NCBI RefSeq assembly: GCF_014649535.1
Contig: NZ_BMTF01000006.1
Location: forward strand, 169,434-233,433
Reading direction: 5' to 3'
DNA from: Streptomyces gelaticus
GTDB taxonomy: Bacteria > Actinomycetota > Actinomycetes > Streptomycetales > Streptomycetaceae
DNA length: 64,000 bases
The notes below the pieces were generated by a model. That model had not been told where the DNA came from. It saw only the letters and a program-made list of their open reading frames with translations, and searched no databases. The translations under genes and the position numbers were made by a program. Below are positions 10,586 to 19,333 of the stretch, piece after piece; the first letter of the stretch is position 1, and the number at the start of each line of letters is the position of its first letter.

Positions 10586-11497
10586 TCACGGTCCTTCGAG
10601 GGTCACAGGCCGGCCGGCCTCAGCGCGGACCGGATCTATTCTGCCCTGCACATCCTGCCCGGACTCCGCCGGGCGGACCGTCAACGGATAGACCGGGGGA
10701 GTACCACCGAATTCGGGACAGACCGACTGGTGGTCGCACCAGCCGCAGAGCTTCGTCGGCCGGGGCCGCCACTCACCCGTCTCCGTGGCCAGCCGGATCG
10801 CGTCCCACAGCGCCAGCAGCTTGCGCTCCACCCGCTCCAGGTCCGCCACCACCGGGTCGTACGTCAGGATGTCCCCGCTGCCGAGGTAGACGAGCTGGAG
10901 CCGGCGGGGCGCCACACCTTTCAGCCGCCAGATCACCAGGGCGTAGAACTTCATCTGGAAGAGCGCACCCTCCGCGTACTCCGGGCGTGGTGCCTTCCCC
11001 GTCTTGTAGTCGACGATCCGGACCTCGCCCGTCGGCGCCACGTCGATCCGGTCGATCACCCCGCGCAGCCGCAGCCCCGACTCCAGCTCCGTCTCGACGA
11101 AGAGCTCCCGCTCGGCGGGCTCCAGACGCGTCGGATCCTCCAGCGAGAACCACCGCTCCACCAGGCCCTCCGCCTCCGAGAGCCAGCGCGAGAGCCGCTC
11201 GCCCCCGGCATCCTCGGCGAACAGCTCCGACAGCTCCGGCTTCGACTCCAGCAGCCGGTCCCACTGGGCGGGGACCAGCGCCGTGGCCCGGCCCGCCGTG
11301 CGCTCCGCCGCGGGGTTGTCGAAGAGCCGCTCCAGCACCGCATGCACCAGCGTGCCCCGGGTAGCCGCCTCACTGGGCTTCTCCGGCAGCCTGTCGATGA
11401 CCCGGAAGCGGTACAGCAGCGGACACTGCATGAAATCGCTCGCCCGCGACGGTGACAGGGACGAAGGCGGCGAAGCGGGCCGCGGCAGGGTGGTCAT
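10586..11497 (-). CDS. RecB-family PD-(D/E)XK exonuclease domain protein
   Basis: Predicted single-strand DNA exonuclease of the Cas4/RecB nuclease fold, 303 aa. Visible are a first cysteine in FMQCPLLYRF, the His of LVHAVLERL, the catalytic Asp and Glu-x-Lys-like stretch VRIVDYKTGKAP, and a C-terminal cysteine cluster CGWCDHQSVCPEF. Together with the first cysteine this is the 4-Cys set that holds an iron-sulfur cluster in this group. The frame is open far upstream, but ATG 11497 fits both the protein start and a leaderless promoter (TAGGGT 7 bases before the ATG, no ribosome site). The stop lies 10 bases before the response regulator start, so the two are one unit. Confidence 0.85.
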   Translation of the reverse strand: MTTLPRPASPPSSLSPSRASDFMQCPLLYRFRVIDRLPEKPSEAATRGTLVHAVLERLFDNPAAERTAGRATALVPAQWDRLLESKPELSELFAEDAGGERLSRWLSEAEGLVERWFSLEDPTRLEPAERELFVETELESGLRLRGVIDRIDVAPTGEVRIVDYKTGKAPRPEYAEGALFQMKFYALVIWRLKGVAPRRLQLVYLGSGDILTYDPVVADLERVERKLLALWDAIRLATETGEWRPRPTKLCGWCDHQSVCPEFGGTPPVYPLTVRPAESGQDVQGRIDPVRAEAGRPVTLEGP

Positions 11498-11504
11498 GTC
11501 GAAG

Positions 11505-11510
11505 ACCCTA
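11505..11510 (-). promoter_or_regulatory. Leaderless -10 element of the RecB-family gene
   Basis: Minus-strand TAGGGT followed by CTTCGAC and then the ATG at 11497. A 7-base gap places the transcription start on or next to the start codon. No Shine-Dalgarno sequence is present. Confidence 0.6.
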
Positions 11511-11583
11511 CGGCCCGCCACTGACAGCGGGCGGCATACCATCGACCACACAGCCTCGAACACTGCATGATCGTGCCGTAGGG
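11506..11583. repeat. Inverted repeat CCCTACGGC...GCCGTAGGG between divergent genes
   Basis: Arms at 11506-11514 and 11575-11583 are perfect inverted copies 60 bases apart. Each arm contains a TAGGG -10 core, one pointing to the nuclease gene and one to the site-2 protease gene. The symmetry may simply reflect two similar promoters or may mark a shared operator. Confidence 0.5.
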
Positions 11584-11602
11584 CACCGACCGAAGGGACC
11601 CC

Positions 11603-12853
11603 GTGGACGAGAGCGGCGACAGCGGGCGGCCGCAGCCCGGCGCAGGGGGAACGACCTCCGGCACCGGCCCCGGCAAGGACGGACCGCAGCGTCCCGAAGA
11701 GCCCGGAGGCGGCCTTCTCATGGGCCGTCCCTTCGGCGTGCCGGTGTACGTCGCGCCCAGCTGGTTCCTGGTGGCCGCGCTGATCACCTGGGTCTTCGGC
11801 GGTCAGCTCGACCGGGTGCTGCCCGAGCTCGGCACGGCGCGCTATCTGGTCTCCCTCTTCTTCGCGATCGCCTTCTACGCCTCCGTACTCGTCCACGAAC
11901 TCGCCCACACCGTCGTGGCGCTGCGCTACAAGCTGCCGGTGCGCCGCATCCAGCTCCAGTTCTTCGGCGGGGTCTCCGAGATCGAGAAGGAGTCCGAGAC
12001 CCCGGGCCGCGAATTCCTGCTCGCCTTCGTCGGACCGCTGCTCTCCCTGGTGCTCGCGGGCGTGTTCTACGCCGGGATGAAGTTCGTCGCCCCAGGCACC
12101 GTGCCCGGCGTCCTGCTCGCCGGGCTGATGATCTCCAACCTCCTGGTGGCCGCCTTCAATCTCCTGCCCGGCCTCCCGCTGGACGGCGGGCGGATGCTCC
12201 GCGCCGTCGTCTGGAAGATCACCGGACGGCCGATGAGCGGCACCGTCGCCGCGGCCTGGGTCGGCCGCGCCCTCGCCGTCGTCACCCTGATCGGCCTGCC
12301 GCTGCTCACCCACACCGGGACCTTCGGCAACGACCCCCGCGACCTCAGCGGCATGGACACCATCACCGACGCGCTGCTCGCCGCCATCCTCGCCGCGATC
12401 ATCTGGACCGGAGCGGGCAACAGCCTGCGCATGGCCCGCCTGCGCGAACACCTCCCCGAGCTGCGCGCCCGCACCCTCACCCGCCGCGCCGTCCCGGTGG
12501 AGTCCGCCACCCCGCTCTCCGAGGCCCTGCGCCGGGCCAACGAGGCGGGCGCCCGCGCCCTCGTCGTCGTCGACGGACACGGCGAGCCCAAGGGCATCGT
12601 CCGGGAGACGGCCATCGTCGCCGTACCGGAACACCGCCGCCCCTGGGTGGCCGTCAGCGGCCTCGCCCAGGACCTCACCGAAGGCATGAAGGTCTCCGCC
12701 GAGCTCTCCGGCGAGGCACTCCTGGACCGGCTCAAGGCCTGCCCGGCCACCGAGTACCTCGTCCTGGAGGAGGCCGGCGAGATCTACGGCGTCCTCTCCA
12801 CCGCCGACGTCGAACGCGCGTTCGTCGCGGCCCTGGCCAGGCCGGCCGCCTGA
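11603..12853 (+). CDS. Site-2 protease (M50) with C-terminal CBS domains
   Basis: Intramembrane zinc metalloprotease, 416 aa. The zinc motif HELAH lies in a membrane segment (VLVHELAHTVVAL) and the third ligand is the Asp of LPGLPLDGGRML, both typical of the SpoIVFB-like subgroup. About five to six membrane segments are followed by a cytoplasmic part with two CBS-like repeats (about 285-410) that may sense nucleotides. GTG 11603 follows AAGGGA; MGRPFGVPVY at 11720 is a possible shorter start. It is divergent from the nuclease gene and precedes trmI. Substrates cannot be inferred; members often cleave anti-sigma factors or other membrane regulators. Confidence 0.87.
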   Translation: MDESGDSGRPQPGAGGTTSGTGPGKDGPQRPEEPGGGLLMGRPFGVPVYVAPSWFLVAALITWVFGGQLDRVLPELGTARYLVSLFFAIAFYASVLVHELAHTVVALRYKLPVRRIQLQFFGGVSEIEKESETPGREFLLAFVGPLLSLVLAGVFYAGMKFVAPGTVPGVLLAGLMISNLLVAAFNLLPGLPLDGGRMLRAVVWKITGRPMSGTVAAAWVGRALAVVTLIGLPLLTHTGTFGNDPRDLSGMDTITDALLAAILAAIIWTGAGNSLRMARLREHLPELRARTLTRRAVPVESATPLSEALRRANEAGARALVVVDGHGEPKGIVRETAIVAVPEHRRPWVAVSGLAQDLTEGMKVSAELSGEALLDRLKACPATEYLVLEEAGEIYGVLSTADVERAFVAALARPAA

Positions 12854-12902
12854 CCGCCGGGGCCCGCCCCGGGCTCGCGGACGGAGCCCCGGGAATCACC
12901 GG

Positions 12903-12914
12903 TACGCTGGTCAC
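12903..12914 (+). promoter_or_regulatory. trmI: Leaderless promoter of trmI
   Basis: TACGCT at 12903-12908, then 6 bases, then the ATG at 12915. There is no ribosome-binding sequence upstream of the start. The same element and spacing occur before the SseB-family gene at 59129. Confidence 0.65.
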
Positions 12915-13820
12915 ATGTCTGAACCGACCGGTGCCGCCCGCCGACGCGGGCCCTTCAAGGTCGGGGACCAGGTCCAGCTCACCGATCCCAAGGGACGCCA
13001 CTACACCTTCACGCTCGAAGCCGGAAAGAACTTCCACACCCACAAGGGTTCTTTCCCGCACGACGAGCTGATCGGTGCTCCCGAGGGCAGTGTTGTCCGG
13101 ACCACGGGAAACGTCGCCTATCTCGCGCTGCGCCCGCTGCTCCCCGACTATGTCCTGTCCATGCCCCGCGGCGCCGCCGTGGTCTACCCCAAGGACGCGG
13201 GGCAGATCCTGGCCTTCGCCGACATCTTCCCCGGCGCCCGCGTCGTGGAGGCCGGCGTCGGCTCCGGCTCGCTCTCCACCTTCCTGCTGCGCGCCATCGG
13301 TGACCAGGGCATGCTGCACTCCTACGAGCGCCGCGAGGACTTCGCCGAGATCGCCCAGCAGAACGTGGAGCGCTACTTCGGCGAACCGCACCCGGCCTGG
13401 CAGCTCACCGTCGGCGACCTCCAGGACAACCTCTCGGACACCGACGTCGACCGCGTCGTCCTGGACATGCTCGCCCCCTGGGAGTGCCTGGAGGCCGTCT
13501 CCAAGGCGCTGGTGCCCGGCGGCATCCTCTGCGCGTACGTCGCCACCACCACCCAGCTCGCGCGGACCGTCGAGTCCATCCGCGAGATCGGCTGCTTCGC
13601 CGAGCCGCAGCCCTGGGAATCGATGATCCGCAACTGGCACGTCGAGGGCCTGGCCGTCCGCCCGGACCACCGCATGATCGGCCACACCGGCTTCCTCGTC
13701 ACCGCCCGCCGACTGGCCGACGGTGTGGAACCCCCGCTGCGCCGCCGCCGCCCCGCCAAGGGCGCCTACGGCGAGGACTACGACGGTCCCGGCAGCCAGA
13801 GCGGCTCCTCCCGCGGCTGA
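12915..13820 (+). CDS. trmI: tRNA (adenine-58-N1)-methyltransferase
   Basis: Methylates A58 in the tRNA T-loop using S-adenosylmethionine; cytoplasmic, works as a tetramer in the family, 301 aa. The N-terminal small beta domain (about 1-75) is followed by a Rossmann methyltransferase fold with motif I VVEAGVGSGSLS and the catalytic-region stretch VDRVVLDMLAPWECL. The C-terminal tail is longer than the minimal fold and rich in charged residues. In actinobacteria this gene commonly lies close to arc/mpa and the proteasome genes, as here. Expression looks leaderless. It ends at a 22-bp hairpin. Confidence 0.92.
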   Translation: MSEPTGAARRRGPFKVGDQVQLTDPKGRHYTFTLEAGKNFHTHKGSFPHDELIGAPEGSVVRTTGNVAYLALRPLLPDYVLSMPRGAAVVYPKDAGQILAFADIFPGARVVEAGVGSGSLSTFLLRAIGDQGMLHSYERREDFAEIAQQNVERYFGEPHPAWQLTVGDLQDNLSDTDVDRVVLDMLAPWECLEAVSKALVPGGILCAYVATTTQLARTVESIREIGCFAEPQPWESMIRNWHVEGLAVRPDHRMIGHTGFLVTARRLADGVEPPLRRRRPAKGAYGEDYDGPGSQSGSSRG

Positions 13821-13835
13821 CCCGCGCAACGCACC

Positions 13836-13885
13836 GGCGCCGCCGCGGAGTTCCCGGACCGACCCGGGAACTCCGCGGCGGCGCC
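13836..13885 (+). terminator. Intrinsic terminator after trmI
   Basis: Perfect 22-bp stem with a 6-base loop (arms 13836-13857 and 13864-13885), followed by CTTTCGTT. This is one of the strongest hairpins in the window. Confidence 0.85.
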
Positions 13886-14067
13886 CTTTCGTTGCCGGTA
13901 CGAGGACTACGTCCTCACCGGCCGGGCAATCCGTGCCGACCCCACCGTTCCGCTGTTCTGTGAGGTGTGGCACGATGCTGGCCACCCCGCGCCACCGCAG
14001 CGGTCCCGCCGGCGGCGCCGCTCATCCCGGCATCCTCGGCCCACAGGAACCACAGGAGACATCCCGC

Positions 14068-14646
14068 GTGCAGACCTCCGAGCTCCCGGACCTCGCGCAC
14101 ACCGATACCAAGCCGCTGCACTGGCTCGCCACCGCGGCCGCCATGGCCGCCGTCATAGCGGCGGCCGGCCTGCTCCAGCCGGACCCCGCGGCGTCGGCTT
14201 CCGCCTCCCACCGCACCACGGCGAGGCACGGCACTGAGGCCGTCACCGCCCCCGATCCGGCACGGGCCGTCTTCCCGCTGGAATGCGGTGGACAGGAGTA
14301 CACCGTGACCAAGCAGGCCACCGGCGACCTGGACGGCGACGACCGCCCCGAGACCGTCGCGGTGGTCCACTGTGCGGCAGGCTCGGGCACCCCGCCCAGC
14401 GGCGTCTACGTCCTCACACGCGGAAGCGGGGCCGCACCGCGGGTCGTGGCGACCCTGGTGGACCCCGCTCAGCAGATGAGCATCAGCGATTTTGCGGTGC
14501 GTGACGGAATCATTTCGGCCACTCTGCTCGGCTACTCCTCGGACGCCGTGGCGCGCTGCTGTCCCGACCAGCAGGAGCAGGTCACCTGGCAGTGGAAGGG
14601 CGGCGCCTTCGTCCGCGCCGCCCAGACCGCCCCGGGCAGCGTCTGA
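14068..14646 (+). CDS. Small membrane-anchored or secreted protein, function unknown
   Basis: 192 aa with one hydrophobic segment near the N-terminus (WLATAAAMAAVIAAAGLL, about 20-37), then an Ala/Ser/Thr-rich linker, then an exported domain of about 130 residues. The domain contains ATGDLDGDDRPETVAVVHC, a stretch resembling the Asp-rich calcium loops of FG-GAP/VCBS proteins, plus several cysteines that could form disulfides. GTG 14068 is chosen over an upstream ATG at 13975 because AGGAGA precedes it. I do not recognise a named family. Position between trmI and the ferredoxin/arc pair is the only context. Confidence 0.7.
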   Translation: MQTSELPDLAHTDTKPLHWLATAAAMAAVIAAAGLLQPDPAASASASHRTTARHGTEAVTAPDPARAVFPLECGGQEYTVTKQATGDLDGDDRPETVAVVHCAAGSGTPPSGVYVLTRGSGAAPRVVATLVDPAQQMSISDFAVRDGIISATLLGYSSDAVARCCPDQQEQVTWQWKGGAFVRAAQTAPGSV

Positions 14647-14685
14647 CCGGTCACCGGGCGTGAGCGGGGGCCCGCGACCGCCGGA

Positions 14686-14997
14686 TCAGGCGGCCTCGGG
14701 CCCGTACACCTCGACGCTGTCCGAGACGCGACGTACATGGATGCAGTCGCCCGGGCACTCCTTGGCCGAGTCGACGACGTCCTGGAGGAGGGGCAGCGGA
14801 ACGGGCGTGGTCGCGCCCTTGTCCTGCAGCAGCTCGTCGTCCGCGCTCTTCACGTAGGCCAGACCGTCGATGTCCAGCTCGAACACCTCGGGCGCGTACT
14901 GGACGCAGATGCCGTCCCCCGTGCAGAGGTCCTGGTCGATCCAGACCTCCAGCTCCTGTGCGTCGCCACCGTTGGGAGCGTCCTGCTGCACGGTCAT
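14686..14997 (-). CDS. Ferredoxin, 3Fe-4S type
   Basis: Small acidic electron carrier, 103 aa. Cluster ligands are Cys25 and Cys31 (C-x5-C in DLCTGDGIC) and Cys81 with Cys85 in CPGDC, a single-cluster arrangement typical of streptomycete ferredoxins that serve cytochromes P450 and related enzymes. ATG 14997 follows AGGAGAA. It is transcribed divergently from arc with a 241-base gap. No redox partner gene is adjacent, so its client enzyme is unknown. Confidence 0.88.
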   Translation of the reverse strand: MTVQQDAPNGGDAQELEVWIDQDLCTGDGICVQYAPEVFELDIDGLAYVKSADDELLQDKGATTPVPLPLLQDVVDSAKECPGDCIHVRRVSDSVEVYGPEAA

Positions 14998-15192
14998 TTC
15001 TCCTGCCGTTCCCTGCGTATCCGAACCAAAAGAAGCCAGCCCTGACGGGTGTTGAACGGTTCGACGATACAACCGGCCGCTTTCCGATGTTGAAGGGTGG
15101 GTATTCCCCTGGGACGAGGGGGAACGCAAGGGTGAAGATCGGACACGCCCCGCAGTCTTTGTGATCTAGGGGTTTCAATCATCACCCACCCA

Positions 15193-15198
15193 GGTAGG
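15193..15198 (+). promoter_or_regulatory. arc: -10 element upstream of arc
   Basis: A TAGGGT in the divergent ferredoxin/arc gap, about 40 bases before the arc start. The short leader carries the ribosome site GGAGGTGA. Confidence 0.5.
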
Positions 15199-15238
15199 GT
15201 CAGGAAGCGTCCAGCTCCCCTTGGAGGAGGTGAGGACC

Positions 15239-17005
15239 GTGGCAGCCCACGACGACGACATCAACCGCGGCATCCGGCCCGGGCGGGGGTCCGACGACCC
15301 AGCCGGCCAGGTCGCCTATCTCGAGCAGGAAATCGCCGTCCTGCGACGTAAGCTCGCCGACTCTCCGCGCCATACGAGGATTCTCGAAGAGCGGATCGTC
15401 GAGTTGCAGACCAACCTGGCAGGTGTGTCCGCACAGAATGAGCGGCTCGCCAACACATTGCGCGAGGCCCGCGACCAGATCGTGGCCCTCAAGGAAGAAG
15501 TCGACCGGCTCGCACAGCCGCCGGCCGGTTTCGGTGTGTTTCTGCAAGGCAATGAGGACGGTACCTGCGACATCTTCACCGGGGGCCGGAAGCTCCGGGT
15601 GAACGTCAGTCCCAGTGTCGAGATCGACGACCTCCGGCGCGGCCAGGAAGTCATGCTCAACGAAGCGCTCAACGTGGTCGACGCCATGGAATTCGAGCGG
15701 GCCGGGGACATCGTCACCCTCAAGGAAATCCTCGAGGACGGCGAGCGGGCCCTGGTCATCGGGCACACCGACGAGGAGCGGGTGGTGCGGCTCGCCGAGC
15801 CGCTGCTGAACATCGCGATCCGTCCCGGCGACGCCCTCCTGCTCGAACCCAGGTCCGGCTACGTCTACGAAGTGGTGCCCAAGAGCGAGGTCGAGGAGCT
15901 CGTCCTCGAAGAGGTGCCGGACATCGACTACGACAAGATCGGCGGTCTGGGCGACCAGATCGAGCTGATCCGGGACGCGGTCGAGCTCCCCTACCTGCAC
16001 CCCGACCTCTTCAAGGAACACGAACTGCGTCCGCCGAAGGGCATCCTGCTCTACGGTCCGCCGGGCTGCGGCAAGACCCTCATCGCCAAGGCCGTCGCCA
16101 ACTCCCTTGCCAAGAAGGTCGCCGAGGTCACCGGCCGGCCGACGGGCAAGAGCTACTTCCTCAACATCAAGGGTCCGGAGCTTCTCAACAAGTACGTCGG
16201 CGAGACCGAGCGGCACATCCGCCTGGTCTTCCAGCGCGCCCGTGAGAAGGCCGGTGAGGGCACCCCCGTCATCGTCTTCTTCGACGAGATGGAGTCACTC
16301 TTCCGTACCCGGGGATCCGGTGTCAGCTCGGACGTGGAGAACACCATCGTCCCCCAGCTGCTCGCCGAGATCGACGGCGTCGAGGGCCTGGAGAACGTCA
16401 TCGTCATCGGCGCCTCCAACCGCGAGGACATGATCGACCCCGCGATCCTGCGACCCGGCCGCCTCGATGTGAAGATCAAGATCGAGCGCCCGGACGCGGA
16501 GGCCGCGAAGGACATCTTCGCGAAGTACCTCACGCCTTCGCTGCCGCTGCACGCGGACGACCTCGCGGAGCACACCGGCTCCAAGGAAGCCGCGGCGCAC
16601 GCCATGATCCAGTCCGTCGTCGAGCGGATGTACACCGAGTCCGAGGAGAACCGCTTCCTCGAAGTCACGTACGCCAACGGCGACAAGGAAGTCCTGTACT
16701 TCAAGGACTTCAACTCCGGCGCGATGATCCAGAACATCGTCGACCGGGCCAAGAAGATGGCCATCAAGGCCTTCCTCGACCAGGGCCAGAAGGGCCTTCG
16801 CGTCTCCCATCTCCTCCAGGCCTGCGTGGACGAGTTCAAGGAGAACGAGGACCTGCCGAACACCACCAACCCGGACGACTGGGCCAGGATCTCCGGCAAG
16901 AAGGGCGAGCGGATCGTCTTCATCCGTACGCTCGTCACCGGAAAGCAGGGCGCGGACACCGGTCGCTCCATCGACACGGTGGCGAACACCGGGCAGTACC
17001 TGTAG
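15239..17005 (+). CDS. arc: Proteasome-associated AAA ATPase (ARC/Mpa)
   Basis: Hexameric unfoldase that binds pupylated proteins and feeds them to the 20S proteasome, 588 aa. Order: N-terminal coiled coil that binds Pup (about 20-75, [16 protein letters not shown]), tandem OB domains (about 80-230), AAA domain with Walker A GPPGCGKT (273-280) and Walker B FFDE (Asp349-Glu350), and a C-terminus ending in GQYL, the penultimate-Tyr motif that docks on the proteasome alpha ring. GTG 15239 sits 5 bases after GGAGGTGA; a more upstream start in the same frame is less likely. It heads the pupylation gene block and ends at its own strong terminator. Confidence 0.96.
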   Translation: MAAHDDDINRGIRPGRGSDDPAGQVAYLEQEIAVLRRKLADSPRHTRILEERIVELQTNLAGVSAQNERLANTLREARDQIVALKEEVDRLAQPPAGFGVFLQGNEDGTCDIFTGGRKLRVNVSPSVEIDDLRRGQEVMLNEALNVVDAMEFERAGDIVTLKEILEDGERALVIGHTDEERVVRLAEPLLNIAIRPGDALLLEPRSGYVYEVVPKSEVEELVLEEVPDIDYDKIGGLGDQIELIRDAVELPYLHPDLFKEHELRPPKGILLYGPPGCGKTLIAKAVANSLAKKVAEVTGRPTGKSYFLNIKGPELLNKYVGETERHIRLVFQRAREKAGEGTPVIVFFDEMESLFRTRGSGVSSDVENTIVPQLLAEIDGVEGLENVIVIGASNREDMIDPAILRPGRLDVKIKIERPDAEAAKDIFAKYLTPSLPLHADDLAEHTGSKEAAAHAMIQSVVERMYTESEENRFLEVTYANGDKEVLYFKDFNSGAMIQNIVDRAKKMAIKAFLDQGQKGLRVSHLLQACVDEFKENEDLPNTTNPDDWARISGKKGERIVFIRTLVTGKQGADTGRSIDTVANTGQYL

Positions 17006-17015
17006 AACACGGACA

Positions 17016-17047
17016 GGCTGCGGATGCCCGGCCGGGCATCCGCAGCC
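17016..17047. terminator. Terminator between arc and dop
   Basis: Perfect palindrome folding into a 14-bp stem with a GGCC tetraloop, 11 bases after the arc stop, followed by GGTTGCTTT. It separates arc transcription from dop. Confidence 0.85.
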
Positions 17048-17239
17048 GGTTGCTTTCGGTACAGCTCACGCGACACCGCAGCAATGACGTAATTGATCTC
17101 CCCACCAGCACAGAGGCGCTCTAGGCTCTTGCGTACCGCCCGGTCGCGCAGTGCGTGGACGGGCAGTGCACGCGCACCGACAAGCAGCGGTACTGGAGCG
17201 CCGCCCCTCAAGGGAGCGCCGCCGGGCAAGGAGGGCCGC

Positions 17240-18751
17240 ATGACCGTACGGCGAGTAATGGGCATCGAGACGGAGTACGGGATCTCCGTCCCCGGCCACC
17301 CCAACGCCAATGCCATGCTCACCTCGTCCCAGATCGTCAACGCCTACGCAGCGGCGATGCACCGGGCGCGCCGCGCCCGCTGGGACTTCGAGGAGGAGAA
17401 CCCGCTGCGGGACGCGCGAGGTTTCGACCTCGCCCGCGAGACCGCGGACTCCAGCCAGCTCACCGACGAGGACATCGGCCTCGCCAATGTCATCCTCACC
17501 AATGGGGCCCGCCTCTACGTCGACCACGCGCACCCGGAATACAGCTCCCCGGAGGTCACCAATCCGCGGGACGCGGTCCTCTGGGACAAGGCCGGCGAAC
17601 GCATCATGGCCGAGGCCGCCGAGCGCGCGGCCCAGCTTCCCGGCGCCCAGCCGATCCACCTCTACAAGAACAACACCGACAACAAGGGCGCCTCGTACGG
17701 CACGCACGAGAACTACCTGATGAAGCGGGACACCCCGTTCTCCGACATCGTGCGCCATCTGACCCCGTTCTTCGTGTCCCGCCAAGTGGTCACCGGGGCG
17801 GGGCGCGTGGGGATCGGCCAGGACGGCACCGAGCACGGCTTCCAGATCAGCCAGCGCGCCGATTACTTCGAGGTCGAGGTAGGGCTGGAGACCACGCTCA
17901 AGCGCCCCATCATCAACACCCGCGACGAACCCCATTCCGACGCCGAGAAGTACCGACGGCTCCACGTGATCATCGGGGACGCGAACCTCTCGGAGATCTC
18001 CACCTATCTCAAGCTCGGCACCACGGCCCTGGTCCTGTCCATGATCGAGGACGGCTTCATCAACGTCGATCTCGCGGTCGACCAGCCGGTGCGCACCCTG
18101 CATCACGTCTCCCACGACCCGACCCTGAAGCACCTCATCACGCTGCGCAGCGGCCGCACCCTCACCGCCGTGCAACTGCAGATGGAGTACTTCGAGCTGG
18201 GCCGCAAGTATGTGGAGGAGCGGTTCGGGGCCGATGCCGACGAGCAGACCAAGGACGTCCTGATCCGCTGGGAGGACACTCTCAACCGGCTGGAGAACGA
18301 TCCGATGAGCCTGTCCGGCGAGCTCGACTGGATCGCCAAGCGGGAGCTCATGGAGGGCTACCGCCGCCGTGACAGCCTGGACTGGGACGCGGCACGTCTG
18401 CACCTGGTGGATCTCCAGTACGCCGACGTACGGGCCGAGAAGGGCCTGTACAACCGTCTGGCGGCCCGCGGGAAGATGAAGCGGCTGCTGGACGAGAGCG
18501 AGGTCGAGCTGGCCCGTACGGGGCCTCCGGAGGACACCAGGGCCTACTTCCGCGGCCGCTGCCTGGAGCAGTACGCCGACGACGTGGCCGCGGCCTCCTG
18601 GGACTCGGTCATCTTCGACCTGCCGGGTCATGACTCGCTGCAACGGGTACCCACCCTGGAACCGCTGCGCGGCACCCGCAGCCACGTCAAGGAGCTCCTG
18701 GACCGCTGCCGCACGGCGGAGGAGCTGGTCCAGGTCCTGTCGGGCGGCTGA
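17240..18751 (+). CDS. dop: Pup deamidase / depupylase
   Basis: Converts the C-terminal Gln of Pup to Glu and removes Pup from substrates; glutamine-synthetase-like fold, 503 aa. The N-terminus [11 protein letters not shown] carries the catalytic-loop region, followed by [22 protein letters not shown], the nucleotide-binding stretch [20 protein letters not shown] and [11 protein letters not shown]. It is distinguished from PafA (23562) by its greater length and the insert after [10 protein letters not shown] (about 50-80), matching the Dop-specific loop. ATG 17240 follows AAGGAGGG. Pup lies 120 bases downstream. Confidence 0.95.
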   Translation: MTVRRVMGIETEYGISVPGHPNANAMLTSSQIVNAYAAAMHRARRARWDFEEENPLRDARGFDLARETADSSQLTDEDIGLANVILTNGARLYVDHAHPEYSSPEVTNPRDAVLWDKAGERIMAEAAERAAQLPGAQPIHLYKNNTDNKGASYGTHENYLMKRDTPFSDIVRHLTPFFVSRQVVTGAGRVGIGQDGTEHGFQISQRADYFEVEVGLETTLKRPIINTRDEPHSDAEKYRRLHVIIGDANLSEISTYLKLGTTALVLSMIEDGFINVDLAVDQPVRTLHHVSHDPTLKHLITLRSGRTLTAVQLQMEYFELGRKYVEERFGADADEQTKDVLIRWEDTLNRLENDPMSLSGELDWIAKRELMEGYRRRDSLDWDAARLHLVDLQYADVRAEKGLYNRLAARGKMKRLLDESEVELARTGPPEDTRAYFRGRCLEQYADDVAAASWDSVIFDLPGHDSLQRVPTLEPLRGTRSHVKELLDRCRTAEELVQVLSGG

Positions 18752-18829
18752 AAGGGAAGGGATCGGGGAATCATCGGGATGTCCCCCGGACGTTGAGGGA
18801 AGTACCGGGCCGATGTCGGAGCCCGTGGG

Positions 18830-18835
18830 TAGGGT
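18830..18835 (+). promoter_or_regulatory. pup: -10 element upstream of pup
   Basis: TAGGGT 36 bases before the pup start, suggesting pup has its own promoter in addition to any read-through from dop, after which I see no terminator. Confidence 0.5.
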
Positions 18836-18871
18836 CTGATCAAGTGCTTCGAACCGAGCGGGGTGAGCTAG

Positions 18872-19090
18872 ATGGCGACCAAGGACACCGGCGGCGGACA
18901 GCAGAAGGCGACGCGTTCCACGGAGGAGGTCGAGGAGCAGGCGCAGGACGCGCAGGTCTCCGAGGACCTCAAGGACCGCCAGGAGAAGCTGAGCGACGAC
19001 GTCGACTCGGTTCTGGACGAGATCGACGACGTGCTCGAGGAGAACGCAGAGGACTTCGTGCGCTCCTTTGTTCAAAAGGGTGGACAGTAG
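18872..19090 (+). CDS. pup: Prokaryotic ubiquitin-like protein Pup
   Basis: 72-aa, highly acidic, largely disordered modifier that is ligated to lysines of target proteins. It ends in Gly-Gly-Gln (VQKGGQ), so Dop must deamidate the last Gln before PafA can use it. The central helix region VSEDLKDRQEKLSDDVD binds the Arc coiled coil. ATG 18872 follows GGGGTGAG. It lies between dop and prcB, the canonical order. Confidence 0.97.
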   Translation: MATKDTGGGQQKATRSTEEVEEQAQDAQVSEDLKDRQEKLSDDVDSVLDEIDDVLEENAEDFVRSFVQKGGQ

Positions 19091-19123
19091 TTCACAGACG
19101 TGAAAACGGGGGAGTGGAGAGCG

Positions 19124-19246
19124 ATGCGCGCGGTACGGGCCGGGTCGGCCCGTACCGCGCGGGCGCTGGCGGCACCGCGAGCCGTGCAGCTGCCCCCGCC
19201 GTTCGTGTGGAGCATCGCCGCGGGGCGGGTAGGGTCCGTGGCGTAA
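19124..19246 (+). CDS. Possible 40-aa ORF between pup and prcB
   Basis: ATG 19124 follows GGAGTGGAGA with 3 bases between, and the frame closes with TAA at 19244-19246. The product would be basic and Ala/Arg-rich (MRAVRAGSARTARALAAPRA at the start). The first 13 codons coincide with a perfect 16-bp hairpin at 19127-19161, and the last codons overlap the TAGGGT promoter of prcB, so this may be only terminator plus promoter DNA. I recall an extra small gene at this position in some actinobacteria. Coding status is uncertain. Confidence 0.25.
   Translation: MRAVRAGSARTARALAAPRAVQLPPPFVWSIAAGRVGSVA
19127..19161 (+). terminator. Hairpin terminator after pup
   Basis: Perfect 16-bp stem (arms 19127-19142 and 19146-19161) with a 3-base loop, 36 bases after the pup stop. 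It probably separates the very abundant pup transcript from prcBA. Confidence 0.7.
19230..19235 (+). promoter_or_regulatory. prcB: -10 element upstream of prcBA
   Basis: TAGGGT about 100 bases before the prcB start and downstream of the hairpin at 19127-19161. It gives prcBA an independent promoter. Confidence 0.5.
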
Positions 19247-19333
19247 CCGCATCAACTGCAAATCGGCCATCGGCAAGTTGGGAGACGATCCTGACGCCTT
19301 GCGCAGGGCCGTCGCTTACCTGGAGGGAAACGC

